Source: Bacteroidota bacterium
GTDB taxonomy: Bacteria; Bacteroidota; Bacteroidia; 2-12-FULL-35-15
Length of the DNA stretch: 61,847 bases
Reading direction: 5' to 3'
Assembly: GCA_023251835.1 (NCBI GenBank)
Contig: JAHEXZ010000025.1
Span: 1 to 61,847 of the forward strand
The translations under genes and the position numbers were made by a program. The notes under the pieces are model-generated. The model ran no database searches. It worked only from the letters and a program-made list of their open reading frames with translations, and was not told the origin of the DNA. Positions 1 to 8,856 of this stretch are shown here, one piece after another (the first letter of the stretch is position 1; each line of letters opens with the position of its first letter).

Positions 1-222
1 TTAATTATAAAAAAAGCAGATACTGATGATAAGCGAAAAGTTAAATTACTATTGACTGAAAGAGGTAAAGAAAATAAAGAGCTTGCAAAAAATATAGTTC
101 GTAAATTTAACACTTTGATCGAGGAAAAAATTGGAAAAGAACGTATCGAAGATTTTTTCAGAACCATTGATGAAATAACCCTGCTTGCCGAACAACGATA
201 TAAACTGCAAAAATTAGGATAA
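1..222 (+). CDS. MarR-family transcriptional regulator, C-terminal part
   Basis: This is an open frame from the first base to a TAA at 220-222, giving 73 residues; the N-terminus lies outside the window. The fragment begins with the DDKRKVKLLLTERGKE stretch, which resembles the wing and following strand of MarR-type winged-helix proteins (D-x-R...-LT-x-x-G), and continues into two helices that would form the dimerisation part. It ends 35 bp before the fadN start on the same strand, so it is probably the first gene of the fatty-acid degradation operon and a likely local repressor of it. The family call rests on the wing motif only, because the recognition helix is not visible. Confidence 0.72.
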   Translation, partial: LIIKKADTDDKRKVKLLLTERGKENKELAKNIVRKFNTLIEEKIGKERIEDFFRTIDEITLLAEQRYKLQKLG

Positions 223-257
223 ACTCAAATATTAAAATTCATTAAACTAAAGACAAT

Positions 258-2633
258 ATGAACAGGATCATTAAAAAAATAGCAGTGCTTGGCTCTGGTG
301 TTATGGGAAGCCGTATTGCATGCCATTTTGCAAACATTGGTGTTGAGGTTTTATTACTCGACATTGTTCCAAAAGATGCAACAGCCGATAAAAAAAGCCG
401 CAATAAAATAGTAAACGATGCGCTTGATTTTGCATTAAAATCAAATCCCTCTCCCATTTATCGTAAGGCTTATGCCAAACGTATTACTACAGGCAACTTT
501 GAAGATGATATGAAAAATATTGCTGCCTGTGACTGGGTGATTGAAGTTGTTATTGAACGTTTGGATATTAAAAAACAGGTATTTGAAAATGTGGAAAAAT
601 TCCGTAAACCCGGAACCCTGATTACTTCCAACACTTCCGGCATTCCTATTCACATGATGACTGAAGGCCGAAGCGAAGACTTCCAGAAGCATTTCTGTGG
701 TACTCACTTTTTCAACCCACCACGTTACCTGCGCTTGTTAGAAATTATTCCAACTCCGAAAACTTCCCCCGAAGTAGTGAATTTCTTAATGCACTACGGT
801 GAATTATACCTCGGTAAAACAACTGTATTGAGTAAGGATACTCCTGCATTTATTGCCAATAGAATTGGCGTATACGGCATTATGGCTCTTTTCCATTTGG
901 TAGAAAAAATGGGCTTAACTGTTGAAGAAGTGGATAAATTGACTGGCCCCGTATTAGGCCGTCCTAAATCCGCTACTTTCCGTACCTGTGATGTGGTTGG
1001 ATTAGATACATTAGTACACGTTGCCAATGGTGTAGCTGCAACCTGCCCTAAAGATGAAGCAATTGACGCTTTTAAAATTCCTGGTTTTATCTCTAAAATG
1101 GTAGAGAACAAATGGCTGGGAAGTAAAACAGAACAGGGTTTCTTTAAAAAAATAAAAGGCGCAAATGGTAAATCGGAAATTCATGTACTGGACTTAAAAA
1201 CATTAGAATACAAACCTTCAGAAAAAGTAAAATTTGCTACACTTGAAGCTACAAAATCTATCGATAATATACGTGATCGTATGAAAGTATTGCTTGCTGG
1301 TAAAGACAAAGCAGGGGAATTTTATCGTGAATCATTCTATAGCTTATTTACATACGTAAGTAATCGAATTCCCGAAATTTCGGATGAACTGTATAAAATA
1401 GATGCAGCAATGAATGCCGGTTTTGCATGGGAATTAGGGCCATTTGAAGCATGGGATGCTTTAGGAGTTGCTGATACTGTAAAAGCAATGGAGGCTGCCG
1501 GTAAAAAACCAACACAATGGGTGTATGATATGCTGGCAAGTGGTGCAGCTTCTTTCTATAAAGCAGAAAATGGCACTAAAAAATATTATGATATACCTTC
1601 CAAATCTTATAAAACTATCCCGGGAACAGAAGCATTCATCCTGTTAGATAACATCCGTGCTAACAAAACAGTATGGAAAAACAGTGGTACTACTATCACT
1701 GACGTTGGTGATGGTATTATCAACTTAGAATTCCACACAAAAATGAACTCCATTGGCGGTGAAGTAATTGAAGGAGTGAACAAAGCAATTGACCTCGCTG
1801 AAAAAAGTTATCGTGGCCTGGTCATCTCCAATGAAGGAGCTAACTTTAGTGCAGGTGCCAACGTGGGTATGATTTTTATGATGGCTGTAGAACAGGAATA
1901 CGATGAGCTAAACATGGCTATCAAAGCATTCCAGAGCGCAATGATGCGTGTTCGTTACTCTTCTATACCTATAGTGGTAGCTCCTCACAACTTAACCTTA
2001 GGGGGTGCCTGCGAAATGAGCTTGCATGCCGATAAAGTGGTAGCCCATGCAGAAACGTATATGGGATTGGTTGAATTTGGTGTAGGCTTAATTCCTGGTG
2101 GTGGTGGAACTAAAGAGTTTGCACTTCGTCTGGCAGATGAATTACAAGAGGGCGATGTTGAACTAAATAATTTCCGTGATCGTTTTTTAACAATTGGTCA
2201 GGCTAAAGTTTCTACATCGGCTGCTGAAGCTTTTGATTTAGGATATTTACGTAAAGGCAGAGATATGATTGTTGTTTCACGTAACCGTTTGTTAACTGAA
2301 GCAAAGGCACAATGTATTGAATTGGCTGAAGCCGGATATACACAACCTGTTCAGCGTAAAGACATCCGTGTTCTTGGAAAACAGGCATTGGGATTGGCTT
2401 ATCTTGGTGCCAACACTATGAAATCGGGTAACTACATCAGTGAACACGATGAAAAAATTTCAAGAAAATTGGCATACGTACTCTCGGGTGGCGATCTTTC
2501 TACCCCAACCGTAGTAAGCGAACAATACCTGTTGGATTTAGAGCGCGAAGCTTTCTTATCACTTTGTGGTGAGAGAAAAACATTGGAACGTATTCAGTCA
2601 ATTATTACTGGGGGTAAGATTTTAAGAAATTAA
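258..2633 (+). CDS. fadN: 3-hydroxyacyl-CoA dehydrogenase / enoyl-CoA hydratase, FadN type
   Basis: Bifunctional beta-oxidation enzyme of 791 residues that hydrates trans-2-enoyl-CoA and oxidises the resulting 3-hydroxyacyl-CoA with NAD. The N-terminal half is the dehydrogenase: Rossmann motif G12-x-G14-x-x-G17, then the HFFNPP signature near residue 155 and helical C-terminal dehydrogenase domains to about 470. The C-terminal half (about 500-720) is a crotonase fold with NFSAGANVGM and a glycine-rich GLIPGGGGTKEF stretch. Dehydrogenase first and hydratase second is the FadN order, the reverse of E. coli FadB, and the length matches B. subtilis FadN (about 790). The start is ATG at 258. fadA and fadE follow in the same order as in B. 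subtilis fadNAE. Confidence 0.93.
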   Translation: MNRIIKKIAVLGSGVMGSRIACHFANIGVEVLLLDIVPKDATADKKSRNKIVNDALDFALKSNPSPIYRKAYAKRITTGNFEDDMKNIAACDWVIEVVIERLDIKKQVFENVEKFRKPGTLITSNTSGIPIHMMTEGRSEDFQKHFCGTHFFNPPRYLRLLEIIPTPKTSPEVVNFLMHYGELYLGKTTVLSKDTPAFIANRIGVYGIMALFHLVEKMGLTVEEVDKLTGPVLGRPKSATFRTCDVVGLDTLVHVANGVAATCPKDEAIDAFKIPGFISKMVENKWLGSKTEQGFFKKIKGANGKSEIHVLDLKTLEYKPSEKVKFATLEATKSIDNIRDRMKVLLAGKDKAGEFYRESFYSLFTYVSNRIPEISDELYKIDAAMNAGFAWELGPFEAWDALGVADTVKAMEAAGKKPTQWVYDMLASGAASFYKAENGTKKYYDIPSKSYKTIPGTEAFILLDNIRANKTVWKNSGTTITDVGDGIINLEFHTKMNSIGGEVIEGVNKAIDLAEKSYRGLVISNEGANFSAGANVGMIFMMAVEQEYDELNMAIKAFQSAMMRVRYSSIPIVVAPHNLTLGGACEMSLHADKVVAHAETYMGLVEFGVGLIPGGGGTKEFALRLADELQEGDVELNNFRDRFLTIGQAKVSTSAAEAFDLGYLRKGRDMIVVSRNRLLTEAKAQCIELAEAGYTQPVQRKDIRVLGKQALGLAYLGANTMKSGNYISEHDEKISRKLAYVLSGGDLSTPTVVSEQYLLDLEREAFLSLCGERKTLERIQSIITGGKILRN

Positions 2634-2676
2634 GCCCTCTCCCGACCTCCCCCAAAAGGGGAGGAGAGGTTAGGCA
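2634..2676. repeat. Family A palindromic repeat, copy A1 (after fadN)
   Basis: A GC-rich imperfect palindrome starts directly after the fadN stop codon. Its arms are CCTCCCCC and GGGGAGGAGAGG around an AAA loop. It pairs with copy A2 (2731-2760), which lies in the opposite orientation about 55 bp downstream. Confidence 0.8.
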
Positions 2677-2730
2677 GTATTAAATGAAAACAAAAAAACT
2701 ATAAATAAAATATTAACACCGCTTCAAAAG

Positions 2731-2760
2731 TCTTCCCTTCGGGGAGGTTGGAGAGGCTTA
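2731..2760. repeat. Family A palindromic repeat, copy A2 (before fadA)
   Basis: This is a shorter member of the same family (CTTCCC-TTC-GGGGAGG, then TTGGAGAGGCTTA), inverted with respect to A1. It ends 12 bases before the fadA ATG and therefore puts purine-rich GGAGAGG sequence into the ribosome-binding region. Confidence 0.75.
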
Positions 2761-2771
2761 ACTTCAACAAC

Positions 2772-3950
2772 ATGAACGCATACATCGTATCCGGATTCAG
2801 ATCCGCAGTAGGTAAAGCAAACAGAGGCGGTTTCCGTTTTACACGTCCTGATGAAATTTCTGCAAACGTTATAAAACACCTGATGGCATCTGTGCCCAAT
2901 GTAAATGAAGAACTGATAGACGACCTGGTAGTAGGCTGTGCAATGCCCGAAGCAGAACAGGGTATGAATATGGCACGTTTTATATCTTTACGTTCTTTTA
3001 AAACGGACAAAGTGCCAGGAATGACTGTTAATCGTTATTGTTCTTCAGGGTTGGAAAGTATTGCTATTGCCTCCGCCAAAATAAACTCTGGAATGGCTGA
3101 TTGTATTATTGCTGGTGGTGCAGAAAGCATGAGTTTAATTCCAATGGGAGGATGGAAAATTGTTCCTGATCCTAACATTGCACTTACAAATCCTGACTAT
3201 TACTGGGGTATGGGACTAACTGCTGAAGCTGTGGCTAAGGAATATAAAGTAAGCCGTGAAGACCAGGATGCTTTTGGTTTTAGCTCTCACCAAAAGGCAA
3301 TAAAAGCTATAAAAGAAGGCAGATTTAAAGATGAAATTGTTCCGTTTACAGTTTCTGAAACATACATTGATGAAAACGGAAAAAAGAAAACCCGTGATTT
3401 CATCGTTGATACAGATGAGGGGCCACGTGCTGATACCACCATCGAGGCATTAGCGAAATTAAAACCTGTATTTGATGCAAAAGGATCTGTTACAGCAGGT
3501 AACTCTTCACAAACCAGTGATGGTGTAGCTTTTGTAATGGTGGTAAGTGAAAAATTCTTAAAAGAAAATAACTTAAAACCCATTGCTCGTCTGGTAAGTT
3601 ATGCTGTTGCCGGTGTGCCTCCGCGTATTATGGGTATTGGCCCCATTGCAGCTATCCCAAAAGCACTAAAACTGGCTGGAATGAAGCAGGACCAGATTGA
3701 CCTGATTGAATTAAATGAAGCCTTTGCTTCTCAATCACTGGCTATTGTTCGTGAACTTGGCCTTAATCCTGAAATTGTAAACGTAAACGGTGGAGCTATT
3801 TCATTAGGCCATCCATTAGGCTGTACTGGTGCTAAATTATCGGTACAACTTTTTAATGAATTGAAACGCAGAAACAAAAAATATGGAATTGTTTCCATGT
3901 GTATTGGTACCGGACAGGGTGCAGCAGGGGTTTATGAGATGCTGAATTAA
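2772..3950 (+). CDS. fadA: Acetyl-CoA acyltransferase (3-ketoacyl-CoA thiolase)
   Basis: Thiolase that performs the last step of the beta-oxidation cycle, cleaving 3-ketoacyl-CoA with CoA to acetyl-CoA and a shortened acyl-CoA. I chose ATG at 2772 (392 residues). An in-frame TTG at 2748 lies inside a repeat element and would add eight residues unlike the family N-terminus. The catalytic set is visible: acyl-accepting C90 in NRYCSSGLESI, H347 in GGAISLGHPLG, and C377 in SMCIGTGQG; the NEAFA motif is also present. The length matches B. subtilis FadA (about 391). It lies between fadN and fadE, separated from each by a pair of inverted family A repeats, and is probably cotranscribed with both. 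Confidence 0.94.
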   Translation: MNAYIVSGFRSAVGKANRGGFRFTRPDEISANVIKHLMASVPNVNEELIDDLVVGCAMPEAEQGMNMARFISLRSFKTDKVPGMTVNRYCSSGLESIAIASAKINSGMADCIIAGGAESMSLIPMGGWKIVPDPNIALTNPDYYWGMGLTAEAVAKEYKVSREDQDAFGFSSHQKAIKAIKEGRFKDEIVPFTVSETYIDENGKKKTRDFIVDTDEGPRADTTIEALAKLKPVFDAKGSVTAGNSSQTSDGVAFVMVVSEKFLKENNLKPIARLVSYAVAGVPPRIMGIGPIAAIPKALKLAGMKQDQIDLIELNEAFASQSLAIVRELGLNPEIVNVNGGAISLGHPLGCTGAKLSVQLFNELKRRNKKYGIVSMCIGTGQGAAGVYEMLN

Positions 3951-3986
3951 GCACCCCTCCCAACCTCCCCTCAGGGAGGAGAAGAA
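3951..3986. repeat. Family A palindromic repeat, copy A3 (after fadA)
   Basis: CCCCTCCCAACCTCCCC-TC-AGGGAGGAG begins directly after the fadA stop. It is inverted relative to A4 (4036-4070), so the two can fold onto each other, as A1 and A2 can at the previous junction. Confidence 0.8.
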
Positions 3987-4035
3987 AACTAAAAACAATT
4001 AAAATCAAATTTAATATTAACTTCCCACCTTTATA

Positions 4036-4070
4036 ATCCCTCCCTTGAGGGGAGGGTTAGGAGGGGTAAA
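4036..4070. repeat. Family A palindromic repeat, copy A4 (before fadE)
   Basis: CCCTCCC-TTGA-GGGGAGGG followed by TTAGGAGGGG lies just upstream of the fadE ATG at 4081. AGGAGGGG at 4059-4066 could act as a Shine-Dalgarno sequence or be masked by pairing with A3. Confidence 0.8.
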
Positions 4071-4080
4071 AACAAAAAAC

Positions 4081-5877
4081 ATGTCAACACTAACTCAAAA
4101 AGGAACTGCACTAAAAGGTGGCGAATTTCTTATCAAGGAAACAGAAGCCAATGATATTTTTATTCCTGAAGAATGGAATGAGGAACAATTAATGATTGCA
4201 AAAAGCTGCCATGACTTTCTGACACAAAACGTATGGCCTATCCTTGACCGTATTGATAGCCAGGAAGAAGGTTTAATGGTTGACTTGTTAAACAAAGCCG
4301 GAGAGCTTGGATTATTGAGTATATCAGTGCCTGAAAATTTAGGTGGTTTTGGTAAAGATTTTGTGACTTCTATGTTAGTTACCGAAGTGCTTGGTAAAGG
4401 ATACTCTTTTGCTGTAGCTATGGGAGCACATACGGGAATTGGTACTTTGCCGATTTTATATTATGGTAACGAAGCGCAAAAAGCAAAATATATCCCGAAA
4501 TTAGCTTCCGGTGAGTGGAAAGCCTGCTATTGCTTAACTGAGCCAAGTGCAGGCTCAGATGCTAATTCCGGAAAAACACGCGCTACTCTTTCTGCTGACG
4601 GAAAACACTACATTCTGAATGGACAAAAAATGTGGATCACCAATGCCGGTTTTGCTGATATATTTACAGTATTTGCAAAGATTGACAATGATGAAAACCT
4701 GAGTGCATTTATCGTTGAGAAAAATTTTGGCGGCATTTCCCTGAACCCTGAAGAGCATAAAATGGGTATCAAAGGAAGTTCAACACGTCAGGTATTTTTC
4801 AATGATTGCAAAGTGCCTGTAGAAAATTTATTATCTGACCGTCAGAACGGATTTAAAATTGCAGTTAATATATTAAACCTCGGACGTATAAAACTTGCCG
4901 GTGGTGCTGTTGGTGGTTCTAAAGAAATCATAACAAAATCTGTTCAATATGCGAATGAGCGTCAGCAATTCGGAAGACCTATTTCAAAATATGGAGCAAT
5001 CCGTTACAAACTGGCAGAACAGGCTATTCGTACCTATGCAACTGAAACAGCAACATACAGAGTAAGCCAAAACATTGAAGATGCAACCAAAGCGTTAATT
5101 GCCGGAGGTATGGATGAAGCAAAAGCAAAACTAAAAGGAACTGAACAATTTGCTGTTGAAGCCGCAATTTTAAAAGTACACGGTTCAGAAGTGCTTAATT
5201 ATGTTGCAGATGAAGGAGTTCAAATTTATGGAGGAATGGGTTATAGTGCTGAAGCGCCTATGGACAGGGCGTACCGCGATGCACGTATCAACCGTATTTT
5301 TGAAGGAACAAACGAAATCAACCGTATGCTTATTGTAGATATGATGCTGAAACGTGCTCTGAAGGGTGAACTGGATTTAATGACACCTGCCCAGAAAGTT
5401 GCCGGTGAATTGATGAGCATCCCTGATTTCAGCACTTCTGAAAGAACGTTGTTCTCTGAAGAGAAAAAATACATTGTTAACTTCAAAAAAGCAGTTTTGA
5501 TGGTTGCCGGTGCTGCTGTTCAAAAATTAATGCAAAACCTTGCTAAAGAGCAGGAAGTATTGATGAACCTGGCAGATATGATGATTGAGTTGTATGTTTC
5601 TGAATCATTACAGCTACGTGTAGAAAAATTAGTAGGCATGCGCGGTGAAGAAGCCTGCAAAGAGCAGTTGGAAATTATGCGTGTATATATCAATGATGCC
5701 GCTGACAGAATCCAGAAATCCGGAAAAGAAGCTATCAACAGCTTTGCAGAAGGTGATGAGCAACGCATCATGTTAACCGGTTTAAAGCGTTTCACCAAAA
5801 CAGAACCAATCAACACCACAGCAGCACGCAGAACTATTGCTGCTAAAGTGATTGCTGAAAATAAATATTGTTTCTAA
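4081..5877 (+). CDS. fadE: Acyl-CoA dehydrogenase, FadE type
   Basis: FAD-dependent enzyme of 598 residues catalysing the first oxidation of beta-oxidation, acyl-CoA to trans-2-enoyl-CoA. The signature CYCLTEPSAGSDANS and the following MWITNAGFAD are typical of the FAD/acyl-CoA binding region. The catalytic base is E408 in FEGTNEINR. A C-terminal extension of roughly 150 residues beyond the dehydrogenase core matches the long B. subtilis FadE form rather than the short (about 380 residue) enzymes. I chose ATG 4081 over an in-frame TTG at 4045, because the TTG lies within repeat A4 and would translate the repeat. It is the third gene of the fadNAE operon. A probable terminator (5891-5918) follows. 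Confidence 0.93.
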   Translation: MSTLTQKGTALKGGEFLIKETEANDIFIPEEWNEEQLMIAKSCHDFLTQNVWPILDRIDSQEEGLMVDLLNKAGELGLLSISVPENLGGFGKDFVTSMLVTEVLGKGYSFAVAMGAHTGIGTLPILYYGNEAQKAKYIPKLASGEWKACYCLTEPSAGSDANSGKTRATLSADGKHYILNGQKMWITNAGFADIFTVFAKIDNDENLSAFIVEKNFGGISLNPEEHKMGIKGSSTRQVFFNDCKVPVENLLSDRQNGFKIAVNILNLGRIKLAGGAVGGSKEIITKSVQYANERQQFGRPISKYGAIRYKLAEQAIRTYATETATYRVSQNIEDATKALIAGGMDEAKAKLKGTEQFAVEAAILKVHGSEVLNYVADEGVQIYGGMGYSAEAPMDRAYRDARINRIFEGTNEINRMLIVDMMLKRALKGELDLMTPAQKVAGELMSIPDFSTSERTLFSEEKKYIVNFKKAVLMVAGAAVQKLMQNLAKEQEVLMNLADMMIELYVSESLQLRVEKLVGMRGEEACKEQLEIMRVYINDAADRIQKSGKEAINSFAEGDEQRIMLTGLKRFTKTEPINTTAARRTIAAKVIAENKYCF

Positions 5878-5890
5878 AACCTCACCCCAA

Positions 5891-5918
5891 CCCCTCTCCA
5901 CAAGGAGAGGGGCTTTTT
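5891..5918 (+). terminator. Rho-independent terminator made by family A repeat copy A5
   Basis: CCCCTCTCC (5891-5899), loop ACAA and GGAGAGGGG (5904-5912) form a perfect 9-bp stem followed by C and five T. The repeat extends upstream to about 5880. It probably ends the fad transcript. Its U-run ends three bases before the ogt start codon, so ogt expression may depend on read-through. Confidence 0.75.
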
Positions 5919-5920
5919 AA

Positions 5921-6412
5921 TTGTCATCACTACAGATTACATATTACTCTTCTCCTATTGGTATCATTGAAATTACAGGCAATGAGGAAGGTATTGCTTC
6001 CCTTTATTTTATTGATGTTAAAAAAGAAGATTCACCTGTAATTTCCCCTATATTGAAAGAATGTCTTTATCAGTTGGATGAATATTTTAAAGGTATACGT
6101 AAAGAATTTGGCCTTAAACTTAATCCTCAGGGCAGTGAATTTCAAAAGAAGGTATGGAATCAACTACTTGGAGTTCCTTTTGGAAAAACCACTTCTTATT
6201 TACAAATTTCAAAACAGATTGGCGATAGTAGTGCCACACGTGCAGTAGGCAACGCCAATGGCAGTAACCCAATTTCCATTATAATTCCCTGTCATCGTAT
6301 TATTGGCAGCAATGGTAAATTAACTGGTTATGGGGGAGGGCTATGGCGCAAAGAATGGTTGCTTAACCATGAGAAAAACACTATCTTCGGAAAACAGACA
6401 GAATTGTTCTAA
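5921..6412 (+). CDS. ogt: Methylated-DNA--[protein]-cysteine S-methyltransferase
   Basis: Suicide repair protein (163 residues) that removes alkyl groups from O6-alkylguanine by transferring them to its own cysteine. The active site is C124 in IIPCHRIIGSNGKLTGYGGG, one of the most conserved motifs of the family, preceded by the helix-turn-helix region with SSATRAVGNANGSNP. The N-terminal YYSSPIGIIEITG region also fits. No ATG is available: the best start is TTG at 5921, only two bases after the terminator-like repeat A5, which contributes AAGGAGAGG upstream. The repeat may have replaced the original start region. Convergent with the protease gene at 6434. Confidence 0.9.
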   Translation: MSSLQITYYSSPIGIIEITGNEEGIASLYFIDVKKEDSPVISPILKECLYQLDEYFKGIRKEFGLKLNPQGSEFQKKVWNQLLGVPFGKTTSYLQISKQIGDSSATRAVGNANGSNPISIIIPCHRIIGSNGKLTGYGGGLWRKEWLLNHEKNTIFGKQTELF

Positions 6413-6433
6413 TAGGCATCTTAGTTACAAAAA

Positions 6434-8113
6434 TTATTTAGAAGAAATTATAAGTGGTTTAACTTCGGTAGAAAAAGGAGTTTTTAGCTGAATGAAATAG
6501 ATTCCGTTTGTTTGGTTGGTTAAATCAATCTTATAAGTTCCATTTGCTGTATTTTCAGCCTTTTTATAATGTACTTTTTGGCCAACAATATTATAAACGG
6601 TAATTTCAATATCCGTAGCTTTATCCAGTTCAATGGAAACAGTAAAAGAACCGTTATTCGGATTTGGGTAAACAGACATATTATTTTTAAATGCGACAGT
6701 TTCTTTGATACCAACACCGTTGCATGGATTATAGCTACCAATTAAGCTTGTAACTCCTGAATTTGCAGGGTCTAACCATGGTTTTAACTGGTGGTCGGCT
6801 GTGGTTCCGTCTGAAGTCCAGTGGTAGGAAAGTTTACCATAAGAATCCGGTTTGGTTTGACCATTAGGTTGAACACTATTACAATAGGAAGTTCCACCAG
6901 TTAAGGTACCAACTATCTGACTGCTGGTATTGAACAAAGGTGAGCCTGACGATCCTCCTTCAGTAACTCCCCAACCATTTGTTGTACCTCCCCAATACAC
7001 ACGCCAGTGCGTGCCCGAAACTCCTCCCCAGGTGGAAGACGATGCGGTACCAGTTGTTTGTGATATTTTTTTATTACTGCCACTTGGGTGATGTATACAT
7101 ACAGACCCACTTGTCGGGGCAGAGGTTGATTTGTTCCATCCATTCCAGTAGGCATTTGTCCACCAGGTTGGGTGAGTTGTAGAACTCATTTCTAATAACA
7201 AAAAGTCAGAACCGGAATCACCCCCATTATCATCAGAATCAGCCTTTTTAGTACAACCGGTAAATACATTATTAGAGGTACCATAAGTGTCAGATTGACC
7301 GGTGCATTGTATAGCTTCATAATTAAAGTAAAATTTCCACTGATTAAAATCGGAAGTGGAAGCATCAACTCCGCAATGAAAGGCTGTTAGAATATAACGT
7401 TTACAATCTAATGCCGCATTGTTAATAAGAGAACCGGAGCAATATCCAACATTTACACCTTCTTTTACCAATACTTTTACAACTCCCCTTTTTTCATCCT
7501 GCCAGTTGTTTCCTTCAGGTGAACAAATAACATTGACCTCGCAATCGTCAGCCATAGGCAGCTCCCGGTATTGGTGAGCCAATGATGTAATCCTGAATTT
7601 GCCCTGTCCTTTTACCGTAGCAGGTTCAAAATACTCAATAATTTCTTCCGGACCTTTTAGAAACTCTGTTGAAAACAGTTCATTACCCTGGTTATCTAAA
7701 TAGGTATAGGAGCCATATATCTGTTTATGATCAGGTGTATATACATGCAGTGCAGAGCCTTCCGGTAAAAAGAAATTATCGAAAAACAGGCATGTGGCAA
7801 GTGCCTGGTTTGATTTTAAATGTAATCGCCATACTCTGTCTCCATTAGTAAGTTCAGACCAGAAACCGGCATTTACCATAGTTAGATTCACGTCAAAGAT
7901 TCTTGCAAAACGCGGATAATTACCTTGTTTTTGAAATACTTCTGCATCAATCAGATCTTGGGTAAAATCATGTGATGGCATTGTTACAACAGGTATATCA
8001 CCTTCCAGTGTATGAATAAAACTATAGGGAGCAATTCCGGGATTTTCCTGCGCATTCATACAAGGTGAAAATAAAAAAAGTGCAGATAAAAATAAGAGAT
8101 AAGCTTTTCTCAT
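6434..8113 (-). CDS. Secreted lysyl-endopeptidase-like serine protease with T9SS sorting domain
   Basis: Trypsin-fold (S1) protease of 559 residues from the ATG at 8113. I preferred this start because MRKAYLLFLSALFLFSPCMNA is a good signal peptide; an in-frame ATG at 8158 would add 15 residues ahead of it. The catalytic triad is H246 in LTAFHC, D303 in GSDFLLLE and S389 in GGSSGSP. The GGSSGSP form and the cysteine-rich pattern resemble Achromobacter/Lysobacter lysyl endopeptidases. The last 80 residues form a type A T9SS sorting domain (YPNPNNGSF, VYNIVGQKV, NGIYFIQL), so the enzyme is probably released or attached at the cell surface. Lysine specificity is an inference from family resemblance. 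Confidence 0.87.
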   Translation of the reverse strand: MRKAYLLFLSALFLFSPCMNAQENPGIAPYSFIHTLEGDIPVVTMPSHDFTQDLIDAEVFQKQGNYPRFARIFDVNLTMVNAGFWSELTNGDRVWRLHLKSNQALATCLFFDNFFLPEGSALHVYTPDHKQIYGSYTYLDNQGNELFSTEFLKGPEEIIEYFEPATVKGQGKFRITSLAHQYRELPMADDCEVNVICSPEGNNWQDEKRGVVKVLVKEGVNVGYCSGSLINNAALDCKRYILTAFHCGVDASTSDFNQWKFYFNYEAIQCTGQSDTYGTSNNVFTGCTKKADSDDNGGDSGSDFLLLEMSSTTHPTWWTNAYWNGWNKSTSAPTSGSVCIHHPSGSNKKISQTTGTASSSTWGGVSGTHWRVYWGGTTNGWGVTEGGSSGSPLFNTSSQIVGTLTGGTSYCNSVQPNGQTKPDSYGKLSYHWTSDGTTADHQLKPWLDPANSGVTSLIGSYNPCNGVGIKETVAFKNNMSVYPNPNNGSFTVSIELDKATDIEITVYNIVGQKVHYKKAENTANGTYKIDLTNQTNGIYFIQLKTPFSTEVKPLIISSK

Positions 8114-8167
8114 AATACTTGTGGTATTAGTTAAATGATATGCCCTGATATAAGACAAGCAATAGTA

Positions 8168-8650
8168 TTATTTAGTTGCATAGGTAACCCGTTTATCACC
8201 AAGTTTTAATATTACTGTATTCTTTCCGGCATATTTTAAATTAGAAATATTGAATTTTAATTCTTTCATAATCAATTTACGGCAGGCATCCCCGTTATTT
8301 GTATGTTTTAAGCATAACGATAACTGAGGTGGCAACGATTTAGCATACATGCCATTTGAATATAAGTCAAATGAATGTTCTTTACAACCACCGGAATAAT
8401 TAACAAAAACAGATAGCACATCATTATCTATTTTTATGCTGTCCACAGTATACATAGCTCCTGTATTTGTCATATCAACTTCAGCATTAACAACAGCATT
8501 TTTTATTTCCGGGATTTCGGCCTGATTTACACCTGTTTTTTCATTTGATACAGATGCTTTTGTTGTTTGTGTAATTTGTTTTTTATGGCAACTATAGAAT
8601 AAAAGCGCTGAAATAATGAAGCCTTTTACTAATAGTATACTGCGAATCAT
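8168..8650 (-). CDS. Hypothetical lipoprotein
   Basis: Protein of 160 residues from ATG 8650; an upstream in-frame ATG at 8671 is less likely because it would put seven residues before the signal peptide. A hydrophobic segment ending in LLFYSC gives a plausible lipobox with the cysteine near residue 21, so it is probably anchored to the outer or inner membrane. The C-terminal part has a VNYSGGCKEHSFDLYSNG stretch and two further cysteines (LCLKH, ACRKL), which could form a disulphide. I do not recognise a named domain. It lies directly upstream (9 bp) of the T9SS protease gene on the same strand and may be cotranscribed with it. Confidence 0.7.
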   Translation of the reverse strand: MIRSILLVKGFIISALLFYSCHKKQITQTTKASVSNEKTGVNQAEIPEIKNAVVNAEVDMTNTGAMYTVDSIKIDNDVLSVFVNYSGGCKEHSFDLYSNGMYAKSLPPQLSLCLKHTNNGDACRKLIMKELKFNISNLKYAGKNTVILKLGDKRVTYATK

Positions 8651-8856
8651 AGATATTTTAGGTTTATTCAAATGTAGCCTTTTCCGTTGCGAAAAGCAAG
8701 CCTCAGCAAGGTTTAATTTTCCGGGCTAAAAATCAATTTTTTTAAACAAACATTACACCTTTGTGAGTAAAAATTCGACTAACACTTTTTTAATAACGAC
8801 AATAACGGCTTTTGCTGAGTCAGAGATATTTGATTTTATTTATGAAAGTCTATATT

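Noticed and set aside
2634-4080. Family A repeats as ordinary intrinsic terminators inside the fad operon
   Set aside because: Copies A1 to A4 lack a T-run after the stem. Only A5, after fadE, has one.
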